A stretch of DNA of 6,289 nucleotides, taken from contig RGGS01000083.1 of assembly GCA_010024525.1 (NCBI GenBank), forward strand, positions 1 through 6,289, in the 5' to 3' direction. The position numbers were made by a program, and so were the translations under genes. Numbering within the stretch: position 1 is the stretch's first letter; every line of letters begins with the position of its first letter. Below, piece by piece: positions 1 to 5,947 of the stretch. The stretch comes from Verrucomicrobiota bacterium (lineage in GTDB: Bacteria; Verrucomicrobiota; Verrucomicrobiia; Methylacidiphilales; Verrucolacustridaceae). The notes under the pieces were generated by a model. It searched no databases. It was not told the DNA's origin and saw nothing but the letters and a program-made list of their open reading frames with translations.

Positions 1-809
1 CCATGCGCGCGCGCATGGGCCAAATTCTCGAGGCGCCGAACTTTTTCCAGGCGTTCTGCGGTCACGTCCTTGGGACGGAGCCAGCCATGCTTGGAGCCGG
101 CGCGGGAGTCGTCCGGGATGCCAGCCAAGTATTTTCCCGTGAGGATTCCCTGGCAAAGCGGGGAAAAAATGGCACATCCCATCTCCTGTTCGCGCAGTAC
201 CCCGGTCAGTCCGTTTTCCATCCATCGGTCGAGCAGGTTATGGCTGGGCTGGTGGATGAGACAGGGGGTTCCCAACCGCCGGAGAATCGCGGCGGCACGT
301 TTCGTTTGTTCAGGGTCATAGGAGGAAATACCCACATAAAGAGCCCGGCCACTTCGGACCAAGAAATCCAGGGCCCCCATCGTCTCTTCCAAAGCGGTAT
401 CCGGATCAAACCGATGACTGTAAAAGAGATCGACGTACTCCAGGCCCATCCGTTGGAGGCTTTGGTCACAACTGGCAACGAGGTATTTTCGGGAACCACC
501 GTCGCCGTATGGGCCTTCCCACATCCGGTATCCGGCCTTGGTCGAGATGAACATGTGGTCGCGCTCGCCCTTCAGGTTGTGTTTAAGGATCTTACCAAAG
601 GTCAACTCAGCGGATCCATTGGGTGGACCATAATTGTTGGCGAGGTCAAAGTGGGTGATGCCCAACTCCCAGGCCCGGAGCAGGATTTTGCGGGCACGGG
701 CGGGATCATCGTCAGAGCCGAAGTTGTGCCAAAGGCCAAGGGAAACCGCGGGTAAATGCACTCCACTGGTGCCGCACTTTCGGAATGGGAAAGGTTCGGG
801 GACAGTCAC
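1..809 (-). CDS. Aldo/keto reductase, YghZ (L-glyceraldehyde 3-phosphate reductase)-like, 3'-truncated
   Basis: NAD(P)H-dependent aldehyde reductase of the (beta/alpha)8-barrel aldo/keto reductase superfamily, probably cytoplasmic. About 269 codons are present; E. coli YghZ has roughly 346 residues, so the last 60 to 75 lie beyond the left edge. The reading resembles YghZ closely: SLGLWHNFG at residues 23-31, THFDLANNYGPP at 52-63, ISTKAGY at 88-94, GPYGDGGSRKYL at 99-110, MGLEYVDLFYSHR at 121-133, then LYVGISSY and a PLCQGILTGKYL stretch. The catalytic tetrad is visible as Asp55, Tyr60, Lys91 and His132. The start is GTG at 809-807: an in-frame TGA lies nine bases upstream, and the N-terminus aligns well with YghZ. 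No Shine-Dalgarno sequence sits at normal spacing. It is divergent from the sulfatase. The family assignment is firm; the natural substrate (methylglyoxal, glyceraldehyde 3-phosphate or a sugar aldehyde) is not known from sequence. Confidence 0.93.
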   Translation of the reverse strand, partial: MTVPEPFPFRKCGTSGVHLPAVSLGLWHNFGSDDDPARARKILLRAWELGITHFDLANNYGPPNGSAELTFGKILKHNLKGERDHMFISTKAGYRMWEGPYGDGGSRKYLVASCDQSLQRMGLEYVDLFYSHRFDPDTALEETMGALDFLVRSGRALYVGISSYDPEQTKRAAAILRRLGTPCLIHQPSHNLLDRWMENGLTGVLREQEMGCAIFSPLCQGILTGKYLAGIPDDSRAGSKHGWLRPKDVTAERLEKVRRLENLAHARAH

Positions 810-817
810 AATCAGTC

Positions 818-846
818 ATCTTGGGCAAACATCTCCCAAAACGCAA
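818..846 (-). promoter_or_regulatory. Weak candidate promoter for the aldo/keto reductase
   Basis: Read on the minus strand, TTGCGT (846-841) and CAAGAT (823-818) are separated by 17 bases, resembling sigma-70 -35 and -10 boxes, although the -10 matches only half of the consensus. The -10 ends 8 bases before the GTG start, so transcription would begin almost at the start codon. A 5-base inverted repeat, TTGGG (821-825) and CCCAA (835-839), lies inside the spacer and could be an operator half-site pair or chance. This is pattern matching only. Confidence 0.18.
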
Positions 847-850
847 AACG

Positions 851-860
851 TGAGGTGATC
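851..860 (+). promoter_or_regulatory. Strong Shine-Dalgarno match upstream of the sulfatase
   Basis: TGAGGTGATC contains a nine-base match (GAGGTGATC) to the complement of the usual bacterial 16S rRNA 3' tail. Its GAGG core ends 5 bases before an in-frame TTG at 861, ideal spacing for initiation there. That would add 12 residues (MSSCPGRGKLAA) ahead of the start I chose at TTG 897, which has a weaker GAGGG at 880-884 about 12 bases upstream. Family resemblance favours 897 and the ribosome-binding signal favours 861, so the true start is unresolved between them. Confidence 0.4.
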
Positions 861-896
861 TTGTCTTCTTGCCCTGGCAGAGGGAAGCTGGCGGCC

Positions 897-2357
897 TTGA
901 AACCCAAAAGGATCCTTTACCTTGATATCGATTCGCTCCGACCGGATCACTTGGGCTGTTACGGTTACGGTCGGCCTACCTCACCGCATATCGATCGGTT
1001 GGCTCGGGAGGGAATTCGTCTGGAACAAGTATATGTTTCGGATGCGCCGTGTTTGCCTTCGCGCACCGCGTTTTATTCGGGGCGATTTGGATTTCAGACT
1101 GCGGTGGTGGGACACGGTGGGACGGCGGCCGAGGTAATGCCGGAAGGCCCAAATCGGGAGTTTCAGGACCGACTTGATCGCGAAAGTCTTCCTGCGCTCC
1201 TGCAGGCCGCCGGCTGGCATACATCGTTGATCAGCTCCTTTGGCCAACGGCATTCCGCGCGACACTTTTATTCCGGTTTCAAGGAAGTTCATAACCCGGG
1301 TTTAAACGGGATGGAATCCGGGGAGCAGATCCAGCCCATTGTCTGGGATTGGCTGAAAAAAAACGGACGGCGGGAGGGTTGGTATCTGCATGTGAACTAC
1401 TGGGATCCGCACACGCCCTACCGGGCACCGGCTGAACTAGGTGACCCGTTTGCCAAGGATCCGCTACCCTCTTGGATCACCGACAAGGTTTTGCAGAGGC
1501 ATATTGCGATGCCTGGTCCCCACACCGCGCAGGACCTGAACATGTATGATGAGGTCACGGATATGAAATATCCGCGGATGCCCGGGGCCATCCGGAACCG
1601 GGCGGACCTGCGCAGGGTGATCGACGGTTACGATCTGGGCGTTTTCCAGGCCGACCAGATGATCGGGGAGATTTTTCAATTTCTGGACAGGGAAAAACTC
1701 TGGGAAGAAACGGCGGTCTTGGTTTCCGCAGACCACGGCGAGAACCTGGGGGAGCTGGGGCTCTATGCCGAGCATGCGACGGCCGATGTTCCGACCTGTC
1801 GGATCCCGTGGATCCTCAAGTGGCCGGGGATGGCCCGGGGCGAAGTGCGGAAAAGTCTGCTCTATCATCTCGACTGGGCGCCCACGCTGACAGAACTGCT
1901 TGGACTAAAGGCGCCTTCATCCTGGGATGGAAGAAGTTTTGCCGCAGCCCTGAAATCTGGGGCGAAGGATCACGGCCGGGAAGAGTTGGTGATTGGGCAG
2001 GGGGCTCATGTTTGCCAGCGGTCGGTGCGTTGGGACCGCTACCTGTACCTCCGCACCTGGCACTGCGGATTTCATCTGTTCCCCCAAGAGATGGTGTTCG
2101 ATCTGGAGGCGGATCCGCATGAGCAGAATGATCTGGCTTCCGCCCGGCTAGACCTGGTCGAGGAAGGAAGAAAAAGACGGAGGAATTGGGAAAAGGTTCA
2201 GAAAAAGCGGGCTGCCAAAGATCCGCTAGAAACTGTGTTGGCCGAAGGCGGGCCGTGGCATGCTCGGAAGGAATGTCTCATCTCCTATCTTCCAAGGTTA
2301 ACGACCACCGGCCGGGAGCAGGGAGCCGCAGAGTTGAGAAAGAAATATTTTTCCTAG
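897..2357 (+). CDS. Cysteine-type (formylglycine) sulfatase, probably cytoplasmic
   Basis: Sulfate-ester hydrolase of the alkaline-phosphatase-like superfamily (Pfam Sulfatase, S1-type), about 486 residues. The signature is C-L-P-S-R-T at 52-57, followed by YSGR; Cys52 would be oxidised to formylglycine by the FGE maturation enzyme. Other landmarks are DIDSLRPDHLGCYGYG (10-25) with Asp10/Asp12 as likely metal ligands, HVNYWDPHTPY (165-175), SADHGEN (277-283) with Asp279-His280 as metal ligands, a YAEHAT stretch, and VFDLEADPHEQNDLA near the C-terminus, typical of sulfatases. There is no signal peptide or lipobox with either plausible start, so it should act on imported substrate. Starts: TTG 897 (MKPKRILYLDID) is chosen because the fold begins at once; TTG 861 is an alternative, and ATG 756 is unlikely since it overlaps the divergent reductase. 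A phosphonate monoesterase-type activity in the same superfamily is a less likely alternative. The stop lies 5 bases from the convergent lyase stop. Confidence 0.92.
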   Translation: MKPKRILYLDIDSLRPDHLGCYGYGRPTSPHIDRLAREGIRLEQVYVSDAPCLPSRTAFYSGRFGFQTAVVGHGGTAAEVMPEGPNREFQDRLDRESLPALLQAAGWHTSLISSFGQRHSARHFYSGFKEVHNPGLNGMESGEQIQPIVWDWLKKNGRREGWYLHVNYWDPHTPYRAPAELGDPFAKDPLPSWITDKVLQRHIAMPGPHTAQDLNMYDEVTDMKYPRMPGAIRNRADLRRVIDGYDLGVFQADQMIGEIFQFLDREKLWEETAVLVSADHGENLGELGLYAEHATADVPTCRIPWILKWPGMARGEVRKSLLYHLDWAPTLTELLGLKAPSSWDGRSFAAALKSGAKDHGREELVIGQGAHVCQRSVRWDRYLYLRTWHCGFHLFPQEMVFDLEADPHEQNDLASARLDLVEEGRKRRRNWEKVQKKRAAKDPLETVLAEGGPWHARKECLISYLPRLTTTGREQGAAELRKKYFS

Positions 2358-2362
2358 TTTTT

Positions 2363-3751
2363 TCAGGGAGAAGCAGGAGGGGCCTTGAGCCAAGGCTCAT
2401 GGCCCGCGGGCCAAGGGCGGAGGAGGACATTTCGATCCGCGGCATATTCCTCCTTACTGGTGGTGGCGAGGATGGAGGGCAGGGCCTGCTCGAACTTGGG
2501 GTCCCTGTAAGCTGCCGAGGCACGGCGGAAATATTCGCGCGGACTGTTCCGGCTCATTTTCTGTTGGCCAAATGTCCACTCTTTCTCTCCCAGTGCATAG
2601 GGGAGCAGAAAATTTCCGATCTGGCGAAGCTTGGCGTTGGGGGCATCGGGATAGTTCCAGATCTCGACGTCGAATTTTTTCCCCAGATCCGCCAGGTCGC
2701 ATAGCCCGCTGAGATTCCAGAGAGTGTACATCGCTGATTCCGCCCGCTTCGTTTCTTCGGGTGTGCTGCCGTCAGCCGCTACCTGACTGTCGAGTCGGCC
2801 CGGTCCGACGTTCTGCAGGACTTCCCGGACGAGGGCGTCGTCGCCGGCGTAGGCAGCGCTGGTGGCCAGGATCAGGTCATAAAAGGTGCCATGGTTATTT
2901 TTGGCGGCGCGTTCGCTTTTGCCGAGGGGGCTTTCCACCAGCCAGTGGTTGAATTTCCGGAACCAGTCCTGCAGGGCGGTATCATCCGCCGCGGTCCAGG
3001 CGCCGGAATCAGCGAGGAGGCCGACGGAGTTCAGGATTTCGGGAAAGCGGTTGGCGTCGATGATGCCCCAAGGTTTTCCGTCCTCGTCCGGCTTGATGGC
3101 CTGGGCGAAGTTCATGTTCGGATTCATGCCGGTGATGGGATCGAGGAACCAGGCGCGGAGCTGTTCGGCGGCGGCCTGGGCGTAGCGGCCGTCACCGAGG
3201 AAATACCAACCCTCGGCGAGGGCGGTAATGCGGGTGCCGAGGGTTTTAATGCGCGGGCCATCGAGGTTTTTCATCGCCTCCTCGTTGGGTTTCCCGTCGA
3301 TCATGATCCATTTGCCTGGCTGGGCGGGATCGGGCCAGGCAAACTTGGAAACGCTCAGGTAATCCTTGGGATCCCCCGAGCGGGCCCACAGATCGCGTGG
3401 TTTGTCGGTGATTTGGACCACCGGCATGGCCAACGCCTCTTCGGCTCGTTGGCGGAGGGATTGCAAAGCGGGTAGGAGGGCAGGATCCCCGGCCTTAGCT
3501 CTGGAGCGAATCGAGGTCAACGATGAGGGGTCGAGGGTAAAAACTCTGGGACCGGAGTGGTTGGATAGTCCCTTTTCCTGATTAGAAGACTGGACCTGGG
3601 CAACCTTGTTTTGATGGGTCGTGAGTCCGGGGAGAGGAAGGGTTTGCTGGGGGACGTTTTTTTTCTGCCCAGAACATGCTCCCAGCCATACTCCAGCCAT
3701 CCAGACGATGCCCATGATCCACTGATTTCGAAGTCTCCCGAGTGCCTGCAT
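2363..3751 (-). CDS. Alginate lyase-family (PF05426-like) lipoprotein
   Basis: Predicted polysaccharide lyase with an (alpha/alpha)-toroid Alginate_lyase domain, as in PL5 and related families, cleaving uronic-acid-containing chains by beta-elimination. About 462 residues with the start at ATG 3751. The N-terminus is a lipoprotein signal: arginines at 6 and 8, a hydrophobic run, then lipobox LGAC with the lipidated Cys26 followed by Ser, suggesting outer-membrane anchoring. A polar Gln/Ser/Pro/Asn-rich linker follows to about residue 67. Domain landmarks: DPKDYLS and AWPDP (WPD at 139-141), TLGTRITALAEGWYFLGDGRYA, LDPITGMNPNMNFAQAI, NNHGTFYD (Asn285, His287, Tyr291), and DGSTPEETKRAESAMYTLW with Arg336 and Tyr342. 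The His, Arg and Tyr match the catalytic set known in PL5 A1-III. AAGGAG abuts the chosen ATG, which is too close for an ideal ribosome site; ATG 3715 is an alternative but leaves no positive n-region, and ATG 3850 would overlap the esterase. It lies 43 bases downstream of the esterase, same operon. Substrate unknown: alginate, glucuronan or another polyuronide. Confidence 0.88.
   Translation of the reverse strand: MQALGRLRNQWIMGIVWMAGVWLGACSGQKKNVPQQTLPLPGLTTHQNKVAQVQSSNQEKGLSNHSGPRVFTLDPSSLTSIRSRAKAGDPALLPALQSLRQRAEEALAMPVVQITDKPRDLWARSGDPKDYLSVSKFAWPDPAQPGKWIMIDGKPNEEAMKNLDGPRIKTLGTRITALAEGWYFLGDGRYAQAAAEQLRAWFLDPITGMNPNMNFAQAIKPDEDGKPWGIIDANRFPEILNSVGLLADSGAWTAADDTALQDWFRKFNHWLVESPLGKSERAAKNNHGTFYDLILATSAAYAGDDALVREVLQNVGPGRLDSQVAADGSTPEETKRAESAMYTLWNLSGLCDLADLGKKFDVEIWNYPDAPNAKLRQIGNFLLPYALGEKEWTFGQQKMSRNSPREYFRRASAAYRDPKFEQALPSILATTSKEEYAADRNVLLRPWPAGHEPWLKAPPASP
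2381..2413. repeat. Nested inverted repeats near the convergent stop codons
   Basis: Two adjacent dyads occur here: GCCTTG (2382-2387) and CAAGGC (2391-2396) with a 3-base gap, alternatively TGAGCC and GGCTCA around AA (2386-2399); and a perfect 14-base palindrome TGGCCCGCGGGCCA (2400-2413). All lie inside the last codons of the minus-strand lyase gene and about 25 to 55 bases past the sulfatase stop. They could form hairpins in both transcripts and slow converging polymerases, but no U-tract follows on either strand, so this is not a standard intrinsic terminator and may simply reflect GC-rich coding sequence. Confidence 0.3.
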
Positions 3752-3794
3752 CTCCTTGGCCTGATCCGGTGTGATTCCTGTAAAAATTCGGAAG

Positions 3795-4754
3795 TTAAAG
3801 TTTTCCAAGGAATTCGAAGGCACGGTCGCCGAAACCGGGCATGACCTCATGGCCGTAGTCAGGATACACCATTATTTCTTTTTTCCCGGGTAGGTTGTTA
3901 TAGGCCGCAAAGACGCTGGATGGGGGCGTGATGGCATCCTGCAACCCGGTCGCCATGAGGGTCTCTGCCTTGATCCGTTTGGCCAAATGGTGGACATCAA
4001 TGTATCCGAGGGTGGTAAAAACCTCCTGGGCCCGCTCGTGACGGGGGTCAAAGAAGCGGAAATAGGCCTTCAGCTCCTGATAGGCATCCTTGGCCAGATC
4101 CATCTCCCAGACGCGCTGGTAATCCGAGAGGAACGGATGGACCGGGGCAATCCGTTGGATCCGGGGTTCCAAAGCTGCACAGGCAAGGGCTAGGCCGCCT
4201 CCCTGGGAACCGCCATGAGCTCCGAGTCTTCCAGGATCAACCTCAGGGAACGAGGCGACAACCCGGGCGAGTTGGGCGGTATCAAGGAAGATCCGGCGGA
4301 AGAGAAGTTTGTCCGGATGATCGTCGAGGCCGCGGATGATGTGCCCGGACAGGGTGTTGCCTTTCACCGGTGTCAGATCCTCACTTTTGCCTCCCTGCCC
4401 GCGACAATCCATCGCGGCCACGCAAAAATCCTTGGCGAGGAAAGTGAGGTGGGAGATCCAGTCGCCGTTGTTCCAGGCATAACCGTGGAAGTGGAGGACG
4501 GCGGCATGACGCCCCTTGGATTTTGGGCGTAGGTATTTGGCGTGAATCCGGCTGTCCCCCACTCCGGTGAAGGTAAGGTCGAAACATTCGAAGTCCGCAC
4601 CTTGGATCGTTTTGTTGGGCTTGAGTTGCGGTTGAGGGGCGGTGGCATCTAGTTCTTGGAGAGCCCGATCCCAGTAGGCGTCGAAATCATTTGGTTTGGG
4701 ATTGATGCCCTGATATTTCCAAAGCTCTTCCAACGGCTTGTCCAGAACCGGCAT
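3795..4754 (-). CDS. CE7 acetyl esterase (acetyl xylan esterase / cephalosporin C deacetylase family)
   Basis: Alpha/beta-hydrolase that removes acetyl groups from acetylated sugars and oligosaccharides. The 319 residues match the usual CE7 length (about 320), with all defining motifs at standard positions: RGQ at 118-120, GGSQGG at 181-186 with nucleophile Ser183, Asp273 in LQDAITPPSS, and His302-Glu303 in YGHEVMPG. HFHGYAWNNGDW (88-99) is the oxyanion-loop region. The N-terminal PLEELWKYQGINPKPNDFDAYWDRAL segment is characteristic. There is no signal peptide, so it is cytoplasmic, as usual for CE7. Start ATG 4754-4752 lacks a visible Shine-Dalgarno sequence but gives the standard N-terminus. 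It is the first gene of a minus-strand pair with the lyase lipoprotein, implying that products made by the lyase, or other imported oligosaccharides, carry acetyl groups. CE7 enzymes are promiscuous, so xylan specificity should not be assumed. Confidence 0.95.
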   Translation of the reverse strand: MPVLDKPLEELWKYQGINPKPNDFDAYWDRALQELDATAPQPQLKPNKTIQGADFECFDLTFTGVGDSRIHAKYLRPKSKGRHAAVLHFHGYAWNNGDWISHLTFLAKDFCVAAMDCRGQGGKSEDLTPVKGNTLSGHIIRGLDDHPDKLLFRRIFLDTAQLARVVASFPEVDPGRLGAHGGSQGGGLALACAALEPRIQRIAPVHPFLSDYQRVWEMDLAKDAYQELKAYFRFFDPRHERAQEVFTTLGYIDVHHLAKRIKAETLMATGLQDAITPPSSVFAAYNNLPGKKEIMVYPDYGHEVMPGFGDRAFEFLGKL

Positions 4755-4761
4755 ATTCAGA

Positions 4762-4792
4762 AATATACATCTAAGAACGGTTTACAGGGCAA
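4762..4792 (-). promoter_or_regulatory. Candidate promoter for the esterase-lyase operon
   Basis: On the minus strand TTGCCC (4792-4787) and TATATT (4767-4762, five of six consensus bases) are separated by 19 bases, slightly longer than ideal. The -10 box ends 7 bases before the ATG, which would give a nearly leaderless mRNA and would fit the lack of a Shine-Dalgarno sequence. The region is noticeably AT-richer than the surrounding genes. Confidence 0.28.
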
Positions 4793-4808
4793 GAAGTATT
4801 GGTATCTG
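4781..4808 (+). promoter_or_regulatory. Candidate promoter for the oxidoreductase operon
   Basis: TTTACA (4781-4786, five of six -35 consensus bases) and TATCTG (4803-4808, three of six -10 bases) are 16 bases apart. The -35 box abuts the minus-strand -35 candidate at 4787-4792, giving a back-to-back divergent arrangement. Transcription would start near 4815, leaving a leader of roughly 55 bases to the ATG at 4871 and excluding the upstream TTG at 4799 as a start. Confidence 0.25.
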
Positions 4809-4870
4809 GATTTGGAAAGGGCCGGTTCGGCTTGAGCCCGCCGGAAGTTGAAGCGAGGGTGGGGCTTTGG

Positions 4871-5947
4871 ATGAAAGCGAAAATCAACAGTTCCTATGAA
4901 CCTTCCGGCAGGCCCAAACCGGTGGTCTCACCGGGTGAATTTGTTTTTGCCGCGGCTTTTTTTGACCACAGCCATGTGTACGGGCAAACCGAAGGCCTCT
5001 GCCAGGCCGGCGGGTCGGTAAAGTGGGCCTTCGATCCTGACGCGGCCAAGATGAATGAATTCTTGAAAAAATTCCCCGGAGCCAAGGCGGCGCGTTCGTG
5101 GCAGCAGGTCCTGGACGACCCGGAAGTGCGCTTGGTTACGGCCGCTGCGGTGACCTGTGAACGATCCAAGATCGGCCGGGAGACGATGGAGGCCGGAAAG
5201 GATTATCTGACAGACAAGGCGCCCTTCACCACGATCCATCAACTCGAGGAGACGCGGGAAGTGGTCCGGAAAACCGGGAAGAAGTACATGGTCTGTTATT
5301 CCGAGCGGTTGATGAGCGAGTCCAGCTGGTGGGTGGGGGAGTTGGTTCGGCATGGAGTCTTGGGTAGAGTGTTGAGCATGGAGGCATTTGGTCCGCATCG
5401 GCTCAACTCCCAAAGCCGACCCGCCTGGTTTTTCGAACGAAGGAAATACGGGGGGATACTTACGGACATTCTTTCCCACCAGGCCGAACAGTTTCTTATC
5501 TATACGGGTTCGGGTCGGGCTAAGGTGGAATTCGCGCGGGTGGAAAATTTTGCCCATCCGGAATTTCCGGAGTTTCAGGATTTCGGTGAGGCCGTGTTGA
5601 CCGGAGAGAGCGGAGCCCACGGTTATTGCCGGGTGGACTGGTTCAATCCGGACGGACTCCGCACCTGGGGGGATGGACGCCTCTTTCTGGTGGGCACGAA
5701 GGGGTATCTGGAGTGCCGGAAGTATGTGGATCTGACCCGGGGAACCGGGGATCGGATCTTCTTGGTCGATAACCAAGGGGAACATGAGATTGCATGTGCA
5801 GGGAAGGTGGGTTTTCCGTTTTTTGGGGAACTGATCCGGGACTGTCTGGACCGCACGGAAATAGCCATGACCCAGGAACACGCCTTTCAGGCGGCGGAGC
5901 TCAGTCTTCGGGCCCAGGAGATGGCTGAGCGTTGGGGGAGATCTTGA
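4871..5947 (+). CDS. Gfo/Idh/MocA-family oxidoreductase with atypical N-terminal nucleotide-binding motif
   Basis: Predicted NAD(P)-dependent sugar or sugar-acid dehydrogenase, cytoplasmic, 358 residues (typical for the family). The N-terminal Rossmann half has FVFAAAFFDHSHVYGQTEGL (24-43) where most relatives carry GxGxxG, then KWAFDPDAAK and a DPEVRLVTAAAV stretch. DKAPFT (115-120) corresponds to the family EKP motif, with Lys116 the likely catalytic lysine. The C-terminal half has GPHRLN (174-179), YGGILTDILSHQAEQFL (193-209) with Asp199 and His203 at the usual catalytic positions, WFNPDGLRTWGDGR, and MTQEHAFQAAELSLRAQEMA. The start at ATG 4871 has GAGGG 11 bases upstream; the longer TTG 4799 reading adds 24 unconvincing residues. 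It is divergent from the CE7 gene, and its stop TGA overlaps the next gene's ATG by one base. The family is clear, while substrate and cofactor preference are unknown. Confidence 0.93.
   Translation: MKAKINSSYEPSGRPKPVVSPGEFVFAAAFFDHSHVYGQTEGLCQAGGSVKWAFDPDAAKMNEFLKKFPGAKAARSWQQVLDDPEVRLVTAAAVTCERSKIGRETMEAGKDYLTDKAPFTTIHQLEETREVVRKTGKKYMVCYSERLMSESSWWVGELVRHGVLGRVLSMEAFGPHRLNSQSRPAWFFERRKYGGILTDILSHQAEQFLIYTGSGRAKVEFARVENFAHPEFPEFQDFGEAVLTGESGAHGYCRVDWFNPDGLRTWGDGRLFLVGTKGYLECRKYVDLTRGTGDRIFLVDNQGEHEIACAGKVGFPFFGELIRDCLDRTEIAMTQEHAFQAAELSLRAQEMAERWGRS

Noticed and set aside
3..755. Long plus-strand open frame of 250 codons
   Set aside because: It lies entirely antisense to the aldo/keto reductase, whose conserved motifs are unmistakable; the translation has no recognisable domain.
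807..840. Possible frameshift at the reductase start (ATG codons in other frames just upstream)
   Set aside because: The GTG frame already gives a complete N-terminus that matches YghZ-type proteins, so no frameshift is needed.
1356..1363. Run of eight A bases in the sulfatase as a slippage or frameshift site
   Set aside because: The zero frame stays open with conserved sulfatase motifs on both sides, and slippage would lead to unrelated sequence.
1464..1868. Minus-strand open frame of 134 codons
   Set aside because: Antisense to the sulfatase, in its conserved metal-binding region; no independent support.
2891..3475. Plus-strand open frame of 194 codons
   Set aside because: Shadow of the alginate-lyase gene, with no recognisable domain.
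3752..3850. N-terminal extension of the lyase to ATG 3850
   Set aside because: It would overlap the esterase C-terminus and bury the lipoprotein signal behind 33 residues; the lipobox argues for ATG 3751.
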